This document shows, in pieces, positions 1 through 10,719 of a stretch of DNA of 64,000 nucleotides; positions within the stretch are counted from its first letter, which is position 1, and each line of letters opens with the position of its first letter. The stretch spans positions 239,276,866-239,340,865 of the forward strand of contig CM077676.1 in assembly GCA_039707655.1 (NCBI GenBank), in the 5' to 3' direction. Position numbers and translations under genes: made by a program. The DNA comes from Elymus sibiricus (taxonomy: Eukaryota > Streptophyta > Magnoliopsida > Poales > Poaceae). The notes below the pieces were generated by a model. It did no database searches and had not been told where the DNA came from. It was given only the letters and a program-made list of their open reading frames with translations.

Positions 1-158
1 GGGCCCAATAGTCGCGGAAGGGGCGCCGCCCGCGGGCGCGGCGGGCGAGGCGCGCAAGGCCGAGGCGGCCACGTTGGAGCGGCTGCGCTTCCGCCCCAGG
101 CGGGGAGCCACTCGGCGGAGGCGGCACGCGAGTTCATCGTGAACATGCACCGCAGCCC

Positions 159-566
159 TGCACCTGGCTCCGGCTCCCGGACTCCTTCGCGGCGGCGATG
201 GCGGACCGTGCGCCCTTGGGCCTGTGGGTGCAGGCCGACGGATGCTGCAACGGCCCCTCCTGGGTGGCGATGGAGCTTACCGCCTCGGGCTTCATGTTCC
301 TGAGGCAGGGGTGGGAGTCGTTCGCCCTCGCCCGCGGCCTTAAGCGGGGGCACGTCCTCCAGTTCAAGTACGACGGGGCCGCCACGCTCTTCGTGAAGAT
401 CTTCGGGCTCTCCGGTAGCCGCCTGGCGTGCTGCGCGGAGAGTGAGGATAGCTACAGCGGCTCCTCCAGCGAGGACGACTCCCCCGATGGTGTCGCCCCC
501 TCCGGCGGGGGCGGAGGCGACGGCGGCTCCCCCCGCGTCAAGAGCGAGGACGAGGACTCCGACTAG
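159..566 (+). CDS. B3 DNA-binding domain ORF, antisense to gag-pol of element A (5'-partial)
   Basis: The translation shows a plant B3-type DNA-binding domain: an LPDSFA start (residues around 165-185 nt), a W..MEL strand, then GWESFALARGLKRGHVLQF and TLFVKIFG. The first in-frame ATG is at 198, but it falls inside the first strand of the domain; matching sequence begins near 159. The true start is therefore upstream, in another exon or frame, or outside the window. The C-terminus is an acidic, Ser/Gly-rich tail ending SEDEDSD. B3 domains bind DNA in plant transcription factors (ARF, RAV, REM/VRN1 groups); the GW..F pattern is closest to REM-like members. It occupies the position of the Transposase_28/coiled-coil ORF of element D and is followed by spacer shared with D, so it appears to be element cargo rather than a host gene. 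Expression and DNA binding are not shown. Confidence 0.7.
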   Translation, partial: CTWLRLPDSFAAAMADRAPLGLWVQADGCCNGPSWVAMELTASGFMFLRQGWESFALARGLKRGHVLQFKYDGAATLFVKIFGLSGSRLACCAESEDSYSGSSSEDDSPDGVAPSGGGGGDGGSPRVKSEDEDSD

Positions 567-1739
567 GCGCGCGCGACGACAACTCCGGAGCCGGGACACC
601 GTGCACACGGTGACGGGGCCGCACTCGCCTAGGCCTTTCTTTCTTTTCGTTCTCCTGCATTGAACTGATGTAAACCCCGCGGGGGCGTGACACAGTATCT
701 TCTTGTGTTGAACTTAATACTTTTGTGACGTGGGGTTGCATGCATTCTCTCCCGAAGTCCTCCCGTGAGGCTGGTTTTTTTTTTCTTTGCTCGCCTCAGC
801 GCTCTACGCCGTCAGGACCCAGCCCCCGAGCGGGCCTCAGCCGTCGCTGGTATGTCCGGTCGCGATGCCGGGACAAGGCCAGGAGGTGAGGGGCACCGTG
901 AGCTAGTGAAGGCTCCTGAGGCGCGATGCTCAGGGAGCCCCCCTTTGGCGTGCAAGCGGCTTACGCAGAAGAAAAACGCCGGCACCCACGGAATCGGGAG
1001 GGGAGAGAGCTTGAGTGATGGTAAGGGCGCCTCATGAGGCAGTCACACTTAGGTTTTGACGGATAGCGGTGTTGGGTGAGCCACGGCTCATGAGGGGCTC
1101 ACGCAGCTCGCGAGGCGTGCTCGCGAGGCCCGGTGTTCGAAGCATCTTCGCCTCGCGAGGCCAGCTCGTGAGAGGCTGCCCGCGAGGCCTTCGCACAGCT
1201 CGACTACTGAAGGGTTGTATGTCGAAAAATCTCACGATAGGGGGAGCGGCACGCGCTTGTTAACTCACCCGTGGCCGTTGCGTGAGGAGATAAGGCACCA
1301 AGGACCTTGGTGAGGTGACGTGCGCGGGAGCAGGCCCGCGAGCCAGAGCTCAGTCGCATGGATTTGGCAGTGCTGCAGGGACGGACCCGAGCACAGGCAC
1401 CGTGCCTAGCCCCCGCTCACGGAATTGGTCAGGGGAGGGGTCGCGAGCGTGAGGCGCTCTCGGGCGGCGTCGAATTTATCATAGAAATTAGCAGGCAATT
1501 GAGTAGGTAATATAATTCATCAAAGTAAAAGTCAGTAAAATCGATTACACGAACAAAAGGATAAGGTTCCGGGAGCGAAGCTCGAGAGGCGCGGCAGGAA
1601 GGAGTGCGGGTCGCGCGGGGCGACGCGCCGGGCGCGCCCGGCAGGACCGCACTGTAGTGACGTCAGACCACTCGGCGCGGCGCGCCAAGGCGCTGGGAGC
1701 TAGCGAGGAGTGGGAGGCTCACGAGGCCCTGGCGCGAAG
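567..1739. other. Noncoding spacer of element A between opposite-strand ORF and pol
   Basis: No credible coding sequence. From about 760 to 1440 it parallels element D at 53660-54420 in order and wording: a GTGAGGC-rich stretch, CAGGACCCAGCCCC, GGACAAGGCCAGGAGGTG, CTGAGGCGCGATGCT, then a CGCGAGG-rich part and a shared segment with AAGGACCTTGGTGAGGTG. The dense CTCGCGAGGC-like words are a family signature. This shared spacer is the reason for assigning the B3 ORF to the element. Confidence 0.6.
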
Positions 1740-2859
1740 GGCGCCAGCCTCTGGAAAGAGGCGCCGGCATTCCTCAGCCCGAAGGGCATGCACGTGCCGC
1801 CGACGGTGGGACCAACGCCCTGACCGCCTCGCGGCAGCTGGAAGGGGTCACGAGGGCAGGACTTGTTGAGGCTGGTGAAGACGACGCACATGCGCTCCTT
1901 GCCGCCTTTCTTGGGGACGACGACTGGGTTGGCGAGCCATTCAGGATGGCGCACCTCACGAACAACTCCGGCTTCTTGGAGCTTCTGAACTTCACTGACG
2001 ATGAACTCTTGCTCTCTAGCGCCGGGCGCCGCGCTTTCTGCTTGACCGGGCGTGCATTGGGGCACACCGCTAAGTGGTGCTCGATCACCTCCCTCGGCAC
2101 ATCGGACAAGTCGGATGCTTTCCAGGCGAAAACATCCGAGTTTGCCCGAAGGAAGGTGACGAGCGCGCTTTCCTATGCAGGAGGGAGGCCCGTGCCGATG
2201 GTGAAGGCGGGGCCGGAGCCGCTGCCGTCCACCGACACCTTCTTCGTCTCGGCGCGGTCCTGAGAAAACAACTTCTTCTTCTTCGCCGGCGCAGCCTCGG
2301 AAGGCTCGGCCGCGTCCTCGTCGGCTGGGTGCGCGACAGCGGCAGCCTTGTAGGCGCGCTCGAGGGTGCTGGCCGCGTCCTTTTCGTCGCAGGCGACGGT
2401 GATGATGCCGCTGCAGCCAGGCATCTTGAGGACGTTGTAGGCGTGATGAGTGGCCGCCATGAACTTGGTGAGAGCTGGGTAGCCCAAGATGGCATTGTAG
2501 GGCAGGCCGATGTGCGCCACGTCGAAGTCGATGAGCTCGGTGTGGTAGTTCTTGCGGGTGCCGAAGGTGATGGGGAGGCGCACCTGCCCCAGCGGAATGG
2601 TGGAGCCATCGGTCACTCCGGAGAAAGGCCTGGTCGGCATCAGCTGGTCGTAGGCACCTGGAGCGTCTCGAAGGTTTCGATGGAGAGCACGTTGAGGCCG
2701 GCACCCGCGTCGATGAGGGTCTTGGTGACCGCGACGTTGCTGATGGTGGGAGTGCACAGCATGGGGAGCGCGCCTGTGGAGGCCGTGGACTTGGAGTGGT
2801 CCTTGGAGTCGAAGGTGATGGCGTACTGCGACCACTTGAGGGGCCGCGTGACCTCAGGC
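1740..2859 (-). pseudogene. pol: Protease and truncated reverse transcriptase of element A
   Basis: The protease part carries LIDAGAGLNVLS (usual form D-G-G-A-G), then after a frameshift near 2660 the GLPYNAILGYPALTKFMA block. An in-frame TAG at 2173-2175 separates protease from RT in the same frame. RT begins ESALVTFLRANSDVFAW, with DVPREVIEHHL and the NPVVVPKK fingers motif in another frame. RT is then cut: LPRGGQ jumps to TCMPFGLRNAGASFQR, so the palm segment with the first catalytic Asp is deleted. After ASFQRL the sequence turns into spacer, so the YxDD box, RNase H and integrase are missing. Non-functional. Confidence 0.8.
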
Positions 2860-4613
2860 TTCGGGAGGGCGGCGTACACCTCACGAGAGAGTTGCTTGAA
2901 GTGGCGGACGGACGCGGGGGCTTGGGACCCGCCAAGGATGCAGGCGACCGCGCGAGGCTCCTGGTAGCCCCCAGCGCCCTCGTCAGGCTGGTTGACGTCG
3001 TTCCTCCGAGGAGGCGGAGGCAGCGGCGGGAGAGCGGCATTAGCCTGAGGACGAGGCTGGTCGTGCAAGGCGGCCTCACGAGGCTGATCGCGCGAGCCTT
3101 GGCGGTAGTTGCTGTTATTGTTGCGGCTGTCCCAGTGGTTGCCGCTGTGGCCACGTCCGCGGCCGGCGCCACGGCCGTTGCGGTCGTCTCGGCGGCTCTG
3201 GTGCTCGTCGCGGAGCAGCTTGAGCTCATGATAGTCTTCGGTGCTGTGGGAGCGGACATTGTGAAAGGCGCAGAGTGGCCGGTTGTCCTTCCTGGGTTCG
3301 TCGAGGTCGCGGCCGCGCTTCTGCTCGGGCTCCGCCGCAAGCACGGCAGGGCCTTTGCGCTTGACGTCCTTGCTCTTGGCCTTGGTGCCGTCGAGCGCCG
3401 CGTCGGGGTCGTTGTGGATGAAGAAGCGGCCTTCTTCAGCCTTGGCGCACTTGTCGGCGAGGTCGAGCAGCTCGAGCATGGAGTCGAGCTCACCGTTGAT
3501 GGCGAGCTTCTCACGCATCTTGATGTCCGTGACGCCGGTGGAGAATGCGGAGATGACGGCCGACGCCGCGTCGGAAGCGCGCGGGGTCTTGTTGCGCACC
3601 TGGCTGAAGCGCTGGATGTAATTACAGAGGGTCTCGTCTGGGCGCTGTCGAACGCGCCGCGGGTCGTTGATGGTGAGGGAGCGGTCCTGTGTGTCCTTGA
3701 AGTTGGCGACGAACTGGCTGGAGAGCTCGGCCCACGACGAGATGGAAGCCTCGGGGAGGTTCATGAGCCAGGAGCGCGGGCCGTCCTTGAGGGCCATGGG
3801 GAACGAGTTCGCCATGACCTTGTCGTCGTCGTTCGCCGCCTCGACGCTCAGTGCGTAGAGCTGGAGGAACTCTGTGGGGTTGGGGGTGCCGTCGTAGCGC
3901 GGAGGCAGCTCAGGCTTGAACTTCGCGGGCCAGACCACGCGACGCAGCTCGCGGGTGAAGGCACGGCAGCCCACGCCGCTCGAGGGGACGCCGCCAGTGA
4001 GGGCGGCACGGTTTTGACGCCTGGCCGCTGCAACGTCTTGAACGGCCTGGTCCTGGCGCTGGCGCTCGAGGAGCACTCACGCGTCGGGGGGCGCGCAGCG
4101 GATGATCTGGCAGCTGGGCTTGCAGTGGTTCGGAGAAGACGCGCCGCGGGACGGCTCACGAGCCCGCGCGCTGCGCTGGGGCCCGGCGTGCTCATCACGC
4201 AGAGGAGGCGGCAGGGGGGCGCCGTACGCCGGGTCCCCAGCACGAGACGGTGGAGGGCGGAGCGAGTGAGAAGGCGTCGTAGCGTCCCCGGCGACATTGA
4301 CGAGCTCGGTGATGCGACCAAGCCAGGCGTCGTAGCCGGCGTCATCAGGACGGTAGTGGAGTAGCTCGCGCGCCATGAGCAGCGCGGCCTGCGGGTTCGG
4401 CGGCCCACGGTTGGCGAGGGAGGAGGCCGTGGCGGTGTGGCCGTCCGCTCGCACGGAGGGGTGCAGGGAGGAGGCCTGCTGCTCGCGGGCAGCGGGGTCG
4501 GTGGCGGCGGCAGCCTCGGCGTCGGGGCGGCGGCGATTTCCGCGGGCCACCGGCTCCGTCTGGGCCACGCGGCCAGCCCTGCGCTTAGCGCGCTCGCGAC
4601 GTGCGTCCGCCAT
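2860..4613 (-). pseudogene. gag: Gag polyprotein of element A
   Basis: Gag forms the virus-like particle and binds element RNA. Translation from ATG at 4613 runs about 180 residues to an in-frame TGA (4077-4079), then continues in the same frame for about 400 residues. Recognisable parts are the basic N-terminus; the retrotransposon gag core (FTRELRRVVWPAKFKPELPP, then YDGTPNPTEFLQLY and SWLMNLPEASISSW); an Arg/Gly-rich stretch; and a CAFH...H zinc-knuckle-like segment typical of Tat gag. The start lies about 60 nt inside the PBS/LTR boundary, as expected. One stop and no frameshift in gag itself. Confidence 0.85.
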
Positions 4614-4656
4614 GGGACTGATGGAGCTGAAGGTCGAGCGGAGGAACAGTAGCGCA

Positions 4657-4674
4657 CCCCTACCTGGCGCGCCA
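4657..4674 (-). promoter_or_regulatory. Primer-binding site of element A
   Basis: The minus strand reads TGGCGCGCCAGGTAGGGG two bases inside the LTR end (TGACA-AA-TGGCG). This is the form seen in many grass Tat elements; the priming tRNA cannot be named from sequence alone. Confidence 0.7.
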
Positions 4675-4676
4675 AA

Positions 4677-5637
4677 TGTCAGAGGTGGGGCTCCGGGGAC
4701 CCAAAGGTTCGAACACTGGGGTGAGCTCGTTCTACTACTTCTTCCCCTACCACGGCAGTGCTACGGCGAGACTACGGTGAGAGCGCGCTAGCGTAGGACG
4801 GGCAAAGGCACAACGGTTTACCCAGGTTCGGGCCACCTTGCGGTGTAAGTCCCTACTCCGGCTTTGTGGTTGACATTATCGTGGATGAGAGAGTTCTTGC
4901 GTACAAGGTTGAAGATGATGGATCCCCCCCTTTGCTACGGTGGCTGCACTGCCCCTTTTATGCCGCCTTGGTCCTCTTCCCCCTCGAAACTTAGGCGGGA
5001 AGGGTTGCCACACTTGGCGGTTTTGAAAGGGGACAGGCACTCAGGCTATCCTGACTAAAGGTGGTCTTCGCCTGCCAAAGCATGATCCATGACGCGCCGG
5101 TGGGCTCGGTGATGACCTCCGCCCTGCGCGCCCGCCGTCTTGGTCTTTCTTCGCCGATCGGGCAACCTTTGGGGTTGCTTTGGGGAGTAGATAGCTGGCC
5201 CTGCTTCCCTAGCACAAAAGAGGAAACCATCTGCATCCGTGCCTGCTGGCGCGGCCTCTGCTGTTGCTCGTCGCCGCGCGTGTCACCCACGTGATGGGCT
5301 CCAGTCCGCGCGACACGCCGAACGGTCTTCTCCTCGAGGCGCCTGCGGGAGGGGGCCTCGGAAGGCCACCTCGGGAAGCCGCCTCGTGAGGCCACTCGGG
5401 AAGCCGCCTCGTGAGGGGACTCGGGAAGCCGCCTCGTGAGGGGACCTCCCGATGCCGTTTATGGTGGTGCTGAGCGTTGCCTGCTACTCCCTGAGGAGGG
5501 GGCCTCAGGAGGCTAGGGCCCCATGAGGGGGCATGGCGAGACACTTGGTGGCGACGGCCCGCCGGGCACATTCCAGGCGTCGCGCCCTGGGCCAAAGGCA
5601 GACGGGCCTGGATACCCCGGGTTCCACGGGCCCGACA
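4677..5637 (-). repeat. LTR of element A (961 bp)
   Basis: Bounded by TGTCAGAGG... and ...CCCGACA in plus orientation, with the PBS next to it on the left. It aligns in order with the LTR of D (49042-49947): shared words include GGGCCACCTTGCGGTGTAA, AGAGAGTTCTTGCGTACAA and TGATCCATGACGCGCCGGTG. The TATA position of D is CATAAAA here (4957-4963, minus), so this promoter is degraded. Confidence 0.85.
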
Positions 5638-6939
5638 GCGGTGCTCTCCCTCGAATAGAGAAGTGCGCGACAGGAACATGATGGTGGCGGTTCGATCTCC
5701 GGTGAGTTGTGGATGTAGGCGAGGGTCCAATGAAGGAGATCGACGCGGGAGTCCTCGGATCCGTCCGTTCCCGGCCGGATCCGGCACTTGGCAACATTTG
5801 GTGGCAGTGGCGTCGATGGATTGATGAGCTCGGGCTTTCTTCCATGGGCACATAAGAGAGAGGGAGATCGAGAGCAAAGGAGGTAGGGAAGGAGGGCGGC
5901 GCTGCTGCTCATGGACCTGGTCGCCGGCGACGGGGTCTACGCGAGGCTGGAGGAGCTCCTGGGCAGATCGATGGTTGGGAAGGACCTGGCAACCCACGGA
6001 GACGGCGGCTTGCACGGGCTCAGGGCGGAGGAGCTCCTTGGGGAGGCCATGGCTGTGGGCGCATGGGTCACCGGTGGTGGCTTCGGTGGCCGGCGAGGTC
6101 GAGGTCCTCTCCCGATCTGGGGCTCGGGCATGAGGGGGCACTGAGGCGGCGGCGTACGGGCCAGGCGGGCCACGGATGGGCTCTGCAGGCCGCGCGTGGG
6201 AGGTGGGAGATAGGGGTGGCTCAGGTGGCGGCGCGGCCAGCGGCTACACGCCAAGTGGCGGTGGATGGGTGGCCGGCGCGAAAAACGAGGGGTGGCGGCG
6301 GCTGGAGCTGCGTGGAGGGCTAGGGCCTAGGGTTTGACAGAAATGGAAGGAGGAGGTTGTCCATTTATAGTAGGGGAGCAAAATGGAGGAGTTTGGGGGG
6401 TGTTTTCGGATCCTCCGATCGTAATCGGACGGCTCCGGACGGAGGGGGCTTAGGCTAGGTGGTAGTGGGCTGTGTAGAGAGCTGTGGGCTGAGATGAGAG
6501 GGAAGAACGAGCGGCCTGGCACAGGTTTTAAATATTGAAAACGTCTGATAATATGACCGGCTATAGTGCTGCTATGGTTTAATGGTTGGGCTATCAAACG
6601 ACCTCCGAACACGACGAAATTTGGCAGGCGGTCCACCTACAATATAACAAGACCGCACGCCAACTTTCAACCCATTCCGAGAACGTTTTATTACCACTTA
6701 GAAAATAATATTTTAACTATGCCACGGGTGTGTGCAAGTGTGGTTGGTCTCGGAATGGTCAACGAAAGGCAACGGGGAGAAGCGGCAACTACGAATGGAT
6801 GCAAATTTGAAAAAAATGTCGATAACGGACTACCGATGCAATGCGAATGATGCGATGATGAATGCAACAAACAAATAATTAACGCGGCTATGACAAAAAA
6901 CATGGAAGGCATCTGGAGCGTTGGTCTCGGGCTGTTACA
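5638..6939 (-). repeat. LTR X of a Ty3/gypsy element, broken by insertion of A
   Basis: On the minus strand it starts TGTAACAGCCCGAGACC at 6939 and runs left. It has an AT-rich U3, a TATAAAT box (6363-6369), and a transcribed part with CAAACCCTAG and C-rich leader sequence. It stops at 5638 where element A begins, so its 3' part lies beyond A, outside the window. On the right it abuts gag of element B1 at CCGTATGA, with gag homology resuming immediately, so X inserted into B1. The apparent ORFs inside are chance frames. Confidence 0.7.
6363..6369 (-). promoter_or_regulatory. TATA box of LTR X
   Basis: TATAAAT on the minus strand, about 570 bp from the LTR start, followed by a pyrimidine-rich leader. 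This is the expected U3/R promoter of the LTR. Confidence 0.55.
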
Positions 6940-6944
6940 CCGTA

Positions 6945-8056
6945 TGATGCAAGTTGCCTCGCGTTTACCCATGAGCTGCGACAAGTTTGCTGGCCCTCTT
7001 CCTAGAGCTTCAATCCCGATTTGTCAGACAAATATGATGGCAAGATCAACCCATCTGAGTTCCTCGGGATCTATACCATAGCTCTGCAAGCTGCTGGGTG
7101 TAGAGATGAGAAGGTTCTCGCCAATTATTTCTTCATAGCGCTCAAGCCCAACGTGAGATCTTGGCTGTTGAACTTGCCGGAGGGCTCCATTTTGTCTTGG
7201 CCGGATTTGTGTCATCAGTTCGTTGGTGCTTACCAGGGTGGCCACAAGCGCCCCGGCAAACCCTGTGACCTGCATGTACTGCCATAGAAGGAAGGCGAGC
7301 CCCTCTGCAAGTATATTCAGAGGTTCAGTCGGGTGCATCACAACATCCCCGACGTGCATCCTGCTGCCGTTATTACTGCATTCCATAATAACGCGCGTAA
7401 CCGTAGGATGTGTGAAAAAATGAACATCAAGCAGGTCAAGGAGATTGCCAAACTGTATGCGCTTGCCGACAAGTGTGCTCGCGCTGAAGAAGGCAGGCGG
7501 CTTCCCGGAGAGGACGCAGGAGTTACTGGCCCCGACTCTAGCGATGAGGAGGTGTCCGGTCCGAAGAAGAAGGGTCAGAAGCGCAACCACAAGCGCAAGG
7601 GCAAGGCAGTGATGGCAGTTGAGGGCTCTGCCGGCAAGAAGCCCAAGACTGAGGAGACCGTCAAGGAGGTTGCCGACTGTACTTGTGAGCATGAGGCTGC
7701 CGGAGAGAAGCCAGATGGCCCATACTACAAGATACACCGTACCGCAAGCCATGATCTCCAAGAGTGTCGCGAAGTTGAGCAACTGGCTAAAAAGCAGAAG
7801 CAAGAGTACGAGAAGCGGGACAAGGAGAAGGGCCGAGACGGTGCTGGTGGTTCTAGCAAGAAGAACCGTGGCGCCCGTGGGGGCCGACGCGGCAAGGCGG
7901 GCAAGCAAAAAAGAGAACCTTGCTCGTGGCAGGGAAAAGAAAGAAGGAGAAGAAGGTGGTGACGATGACGATGAAGAGTCTAACAACGCATTCCAGAATG
8001 CTACAGATTGCATGTGCATTGACGGAGGCGCATCTTTGCACTCCTCTCACCGCTAA
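6945..8056 (+). pseudogene. gag: Gag of element copy B1 (5'-truncated by LTR X)
   Basis: Homology to B2 gag starts right after LTR X. It shows KYDGKINPSEFLGIYTIALQ, NVRSWLLNLPEGS, the KYIQRFSRVHHNIPDVHP block, a Lys-rich KKKGQKRNHKRKGKA segment, and a YYKIHRTASHDLQEC zinc-knuckle-like motif. An in-frame TAG at 7285-7287 replaces a codon that is TAA in B2 (both fit a former Gln). A frameshift occurs in the A-run near 7905-7912, and a TAA at 8054-8056 follows CIDGGASLHSSHR. The N-terminal third is lost to the X/A insertion. Confidence 0.8.
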
Positions 8057-9810
8057 TTCAAGCAATGGGCGTGTGATATCAATGCAGCAGAACCAGCAGC
8101 TGACAAGCAGAAGCCATTGAAGTGGTCCAACACGCCTATCATTTTTTACGTCGAGGACCACCCAGATCGTACATCTTGTGTGGGGTGTTTGCCATTGTTG
8201 GTTTCACCAACAATTCGCAACATCAAAGTGACAAAAATGTTAGTTGACGGTGGGGTCGGGCTGAACTTGATATACCCCGCGGTAATCAAGAAGATGGAAA
8301 TTCCTGATGAGGACTTCCAAGAAACGGGAACGTTTCAAGGAGTGAACCCAGGAAGGGCAAAACCTAAGGGACATATCACGCTGCCGGTGATGTTTGGAGA
8401 TGAGTTGAACTAAAGGACGGAGAAGATAGTCTTCGACGTTGTCAACTTGCCATTACCCTATAACGGGATTCTTGGTCGACTTGCCCTGGCAAAGTTCATG
8501 GCGGCATCCCATTACGCCTACAACACTCTGAAGATTCCAGGACCCATGGAGGTGATCACGATCCACTCTGACAAGAAAGACATAGTGATTTGCGCCGACA
8601 AGCCCTACCGGGAGGCAGTTGCAGCATCTGCCGGCAAGGCACCTGCTCCTATCGACAAGGTTCTCGGGGGGGGGGAGACACGGAAGGAAGGAACCGGCAA
8701 AGGCAAGTCCTCTGGGAAGCGCACCGCAGAGTGCAGCACGCCCGTTGAGGAAGCTGAAACCTCTGCCGGCAAGAGCAAGAAGGCCACCAAAGCTGCACCT
8801 ACAACTAAGCAAGTTTATGCGAAGGAGGCTGGGACCAGCACTTTCACTATAAGTGCCACCCTTAACACCAAATAGGAAAGCGCGCTCATCACTTTCTTGC
8901 GAGCGAATGTCGATGTGTTTGCATGGCAACCATCTGACATCCCCGGTGTTCCCAGGGAAGTGATTGAGCACCACCTTACTGCCTGTCCTAACGTGAGACC
9001 TATCAAGCAGAAGGTCAGAAAGCAAGCTTTGGAGCGCCAAGAGTTTATCACCCAAGAAATCCAAAAGTTGGAAGCAGCAGGTCTGGTCAGGGGAGTTTTA
9101 CATCCAACATGGTTGGCAAATATAGTTGTGGTTCTCAAGGCTAACGAGAAATGGAGGCTTTGTATTAACTTCACGGATATCAATAAAGCTTGTCCCAAGG
9201 ACCCATTTCCTTTGCCGCGAATTGATCAAATTGTTGACTCCACTGCCGGTTGTGATATTCTCTCTTTCCTTGACGCCTACTCTAGTTATCATCAGATTTT
9301 TATGGCTAGGGAAGATGAGGAGAAAACCGCATTTATCACTCCATGTAGCACATACTATTTCAGACGTATGCCTTTCGGGTTGTAGAGTGCCGGTGCAACA
9401 TTTCAAAGAGCGGTTCAAATTGGTTTTGGCACACAGTTACACAGAAATGTGGAAGCCTACATGGATGACATAGTAGTCAAAACCAAGCACCAATCAACAC
9501 TCATTCAAGATTTAGAAGAGACATTTGCAAACTTGCGCAAGATCAACTTGAAGCTCAATCCCGGGAAGTGTGTTTTTGGTGTTGCATCGGGCAAGCTTCT
9601 TGGCTTCTTTGTATCTCAACGCAGAATCGAAGCAAATCCCGACAAGATCAAAGCAATTGAGCAGATTTAAGCACCCAAGCACGTCAAGGACGTATGGCGC
9701 CTTGCCGGATGCATTGCCGCTTTGAGCAGATTCATTTCCAAGTTAGCTGAGCACACCTTGCCGTTTTTCAAGATCTTGAAAAAGGCAGGTCCTCTGAAAT
9801 GGACCTCGTG
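8057..9810 (+). pseudogene. pol: Protease and reverse transcriptase of element copy B1
   Basis: One frame is kept throughout, interrupted only by stops at 8411 (TAA), 8873 (TAG), 9383 (TAG) and 9668 (TAA). Protease shows MLVDGGVGLNLI and the LPYNGILGRLALAKFMA block. RT starts after the 8873 TAG with ESALITFLRANVDVFAW and DIPGVPREVIEHHL. It continues with NIVVVLKANEKWRLCINF, LSFLDAYSSYHQI, RMPFGL and an intact YMDDIVVKT catalytic box at about 9452-9480, then KLLGFFVSQRRIEANPDKIKA. The connection domain ends at GPLKWTS near 9810, where the reading passes into 3' noncoding DNA; RNase H and integrase are deleted. Confidence 0.85.
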
Positions 9811-9887
9811 TTGTTGTATAAAAACATGGGTGTATTTATACCTTGACTTATGCACAGACAGTTGCAGCCTTCCCGACGGCAAGGGCT

Positions 9888-10712
9888 TGTCGGAGGATTG
9901 CTACATCAAGACACAAGACTTGGTTGATAAAACCATAAAGAAGACCTCAAGGCAGGCCATCGAGAAGTACTAAGTTAGTACTGAAGATGAAGACAACATT
10001 TGCTGGCAAGTTATACATCGGCAAGATGAAGACCTGGCAAGCTCCGTGCGGACAAGCCCTCTCTGTCTCGCCACCGCTCCACCTCATCGATCAGCTAGTC
10101 ACTTATCGATGAGGTGTGGAGCGGGCAGGCTGTTTGGTGAGGCTTGTCGAGGCACGTGTCAGCACGTTGGGAGGAAGATTAACTTTAATGACACCCGTCC
10201 AGGAGGCGTGTCAAGCTAATAGGAGGTAGCTGGGCGAACGGTGCAGAAACCTTGCCGGAGCTCTTCCTCTACATGACACCTAGCAGCGCATTTAATGCAT
10301 TTGTCCTAGTCCAGCAAAGTTAGGTATGATAGCACTGTAGCTATCACCTCACCATGTAATTACCTTTTTGCCACCGTGGTGACCCCTTAACCTATAAAAG
10401 GAGGCCCATGGCTACTGGTAGAAAGGTCGACACTTTGCACAATCTACGAGTGTAGCTGCACTTCCCGAGCACCTTGCCGGTAAGCTACGCTCCTTGTACT
10501 TGTGCTTCCACATAATAAAATCAAAGCAGGAGTAGGGTTTTATGCTTCACAGTGGCCTGAACCTGGGTAAACCTGTGTGTTTGTGCTACTGGTTCCGCTC
10601 TTTGTGCATATTGATCCCGACAGCCGAACCGCAAAGGGATCTTTGCTAGTCCCATAGATTGTCTTGGTTGTACCTCGACATCTTTGGAGATTGTCTTGGT
10701 CGTACCTCGACA
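9888..10712 (+). repeat. LTR of element B (about 825 bp)
   Basis: The right end is firm: ...CCTCGACA followed by four bases and the PBS. The left end is placed at TGTCGGAGG (9888), which gives matching TGTCG/CGACA ends and follows a purine-rich GGCAAGGG, but this is less certain. It contains a TATA box and a polyadenylation signal in correct order. Confidence 0.55.
10393..10399 (+). promoter_or_regulatory. TATA box of LTR B
   Basis: TATAAAA in CCTATAAAAGGAGGCCC, about 320 bp before the LTR end. An AATAAA polyadenylation signal follows at 10514-10519, as expected for U3-R-U5 layout. Confidence 0.65.
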
Positions 10713-10719
10713 TCTTTGG
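10656..10719 (+). repeat. 32-bp tandem duplication across LTR/PBS boundary of B2
   Basis: AGATTGTCTTGGTTGTACCT... (10656-10687) is repeated at 10688-10719 with one mismatch. Each copy contains the LTR terminus CTCGACA and the TCTTTGG spacer; only the second is followed by the full PBS. Confidence 0.85.

Larger units (their letters stand above)
1..5637 (-). mobile_element. Tat-lineage Ty3/gypsy retrotransposon A, internally deleted, left end outside window
   Basis: On the minus strand the order is LTR (4677-5637), primer-binding site, gag, protease and a truncated RT ending near 1740. A noncoding spacer follows, then an ORF on the opposite (plus) strand at the left edge. RNase H and integrase are absent: RT joins spacer DNA directly, so this is a deletion derivative. 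The LTR and the spacer resemble those of element D (49042-57514), so both belong to one family or close subfamilies. An antisense ORF near the 3' LTR is a known trait of Tat-lineage elements such as Grande and Retand. The right LTR end abuts GCGGT inside another LTR, so A is nested; its second LTR lies beyond the window. Confidence 0.85.

Noticed and set aside
2796..4364. Long plus-strand open frame of 522 codons
   Set aside because: It lies exactly antisense to gag of element A and has Val/Ala/Arg-rich shadow composition; GC-rich coding regions often leave such frames open.
6063..6323. Plus-strand frames in the GC-rich part of LTR X
   Set aside because: They are antisense to the LTR leader and have no recognisable motif.
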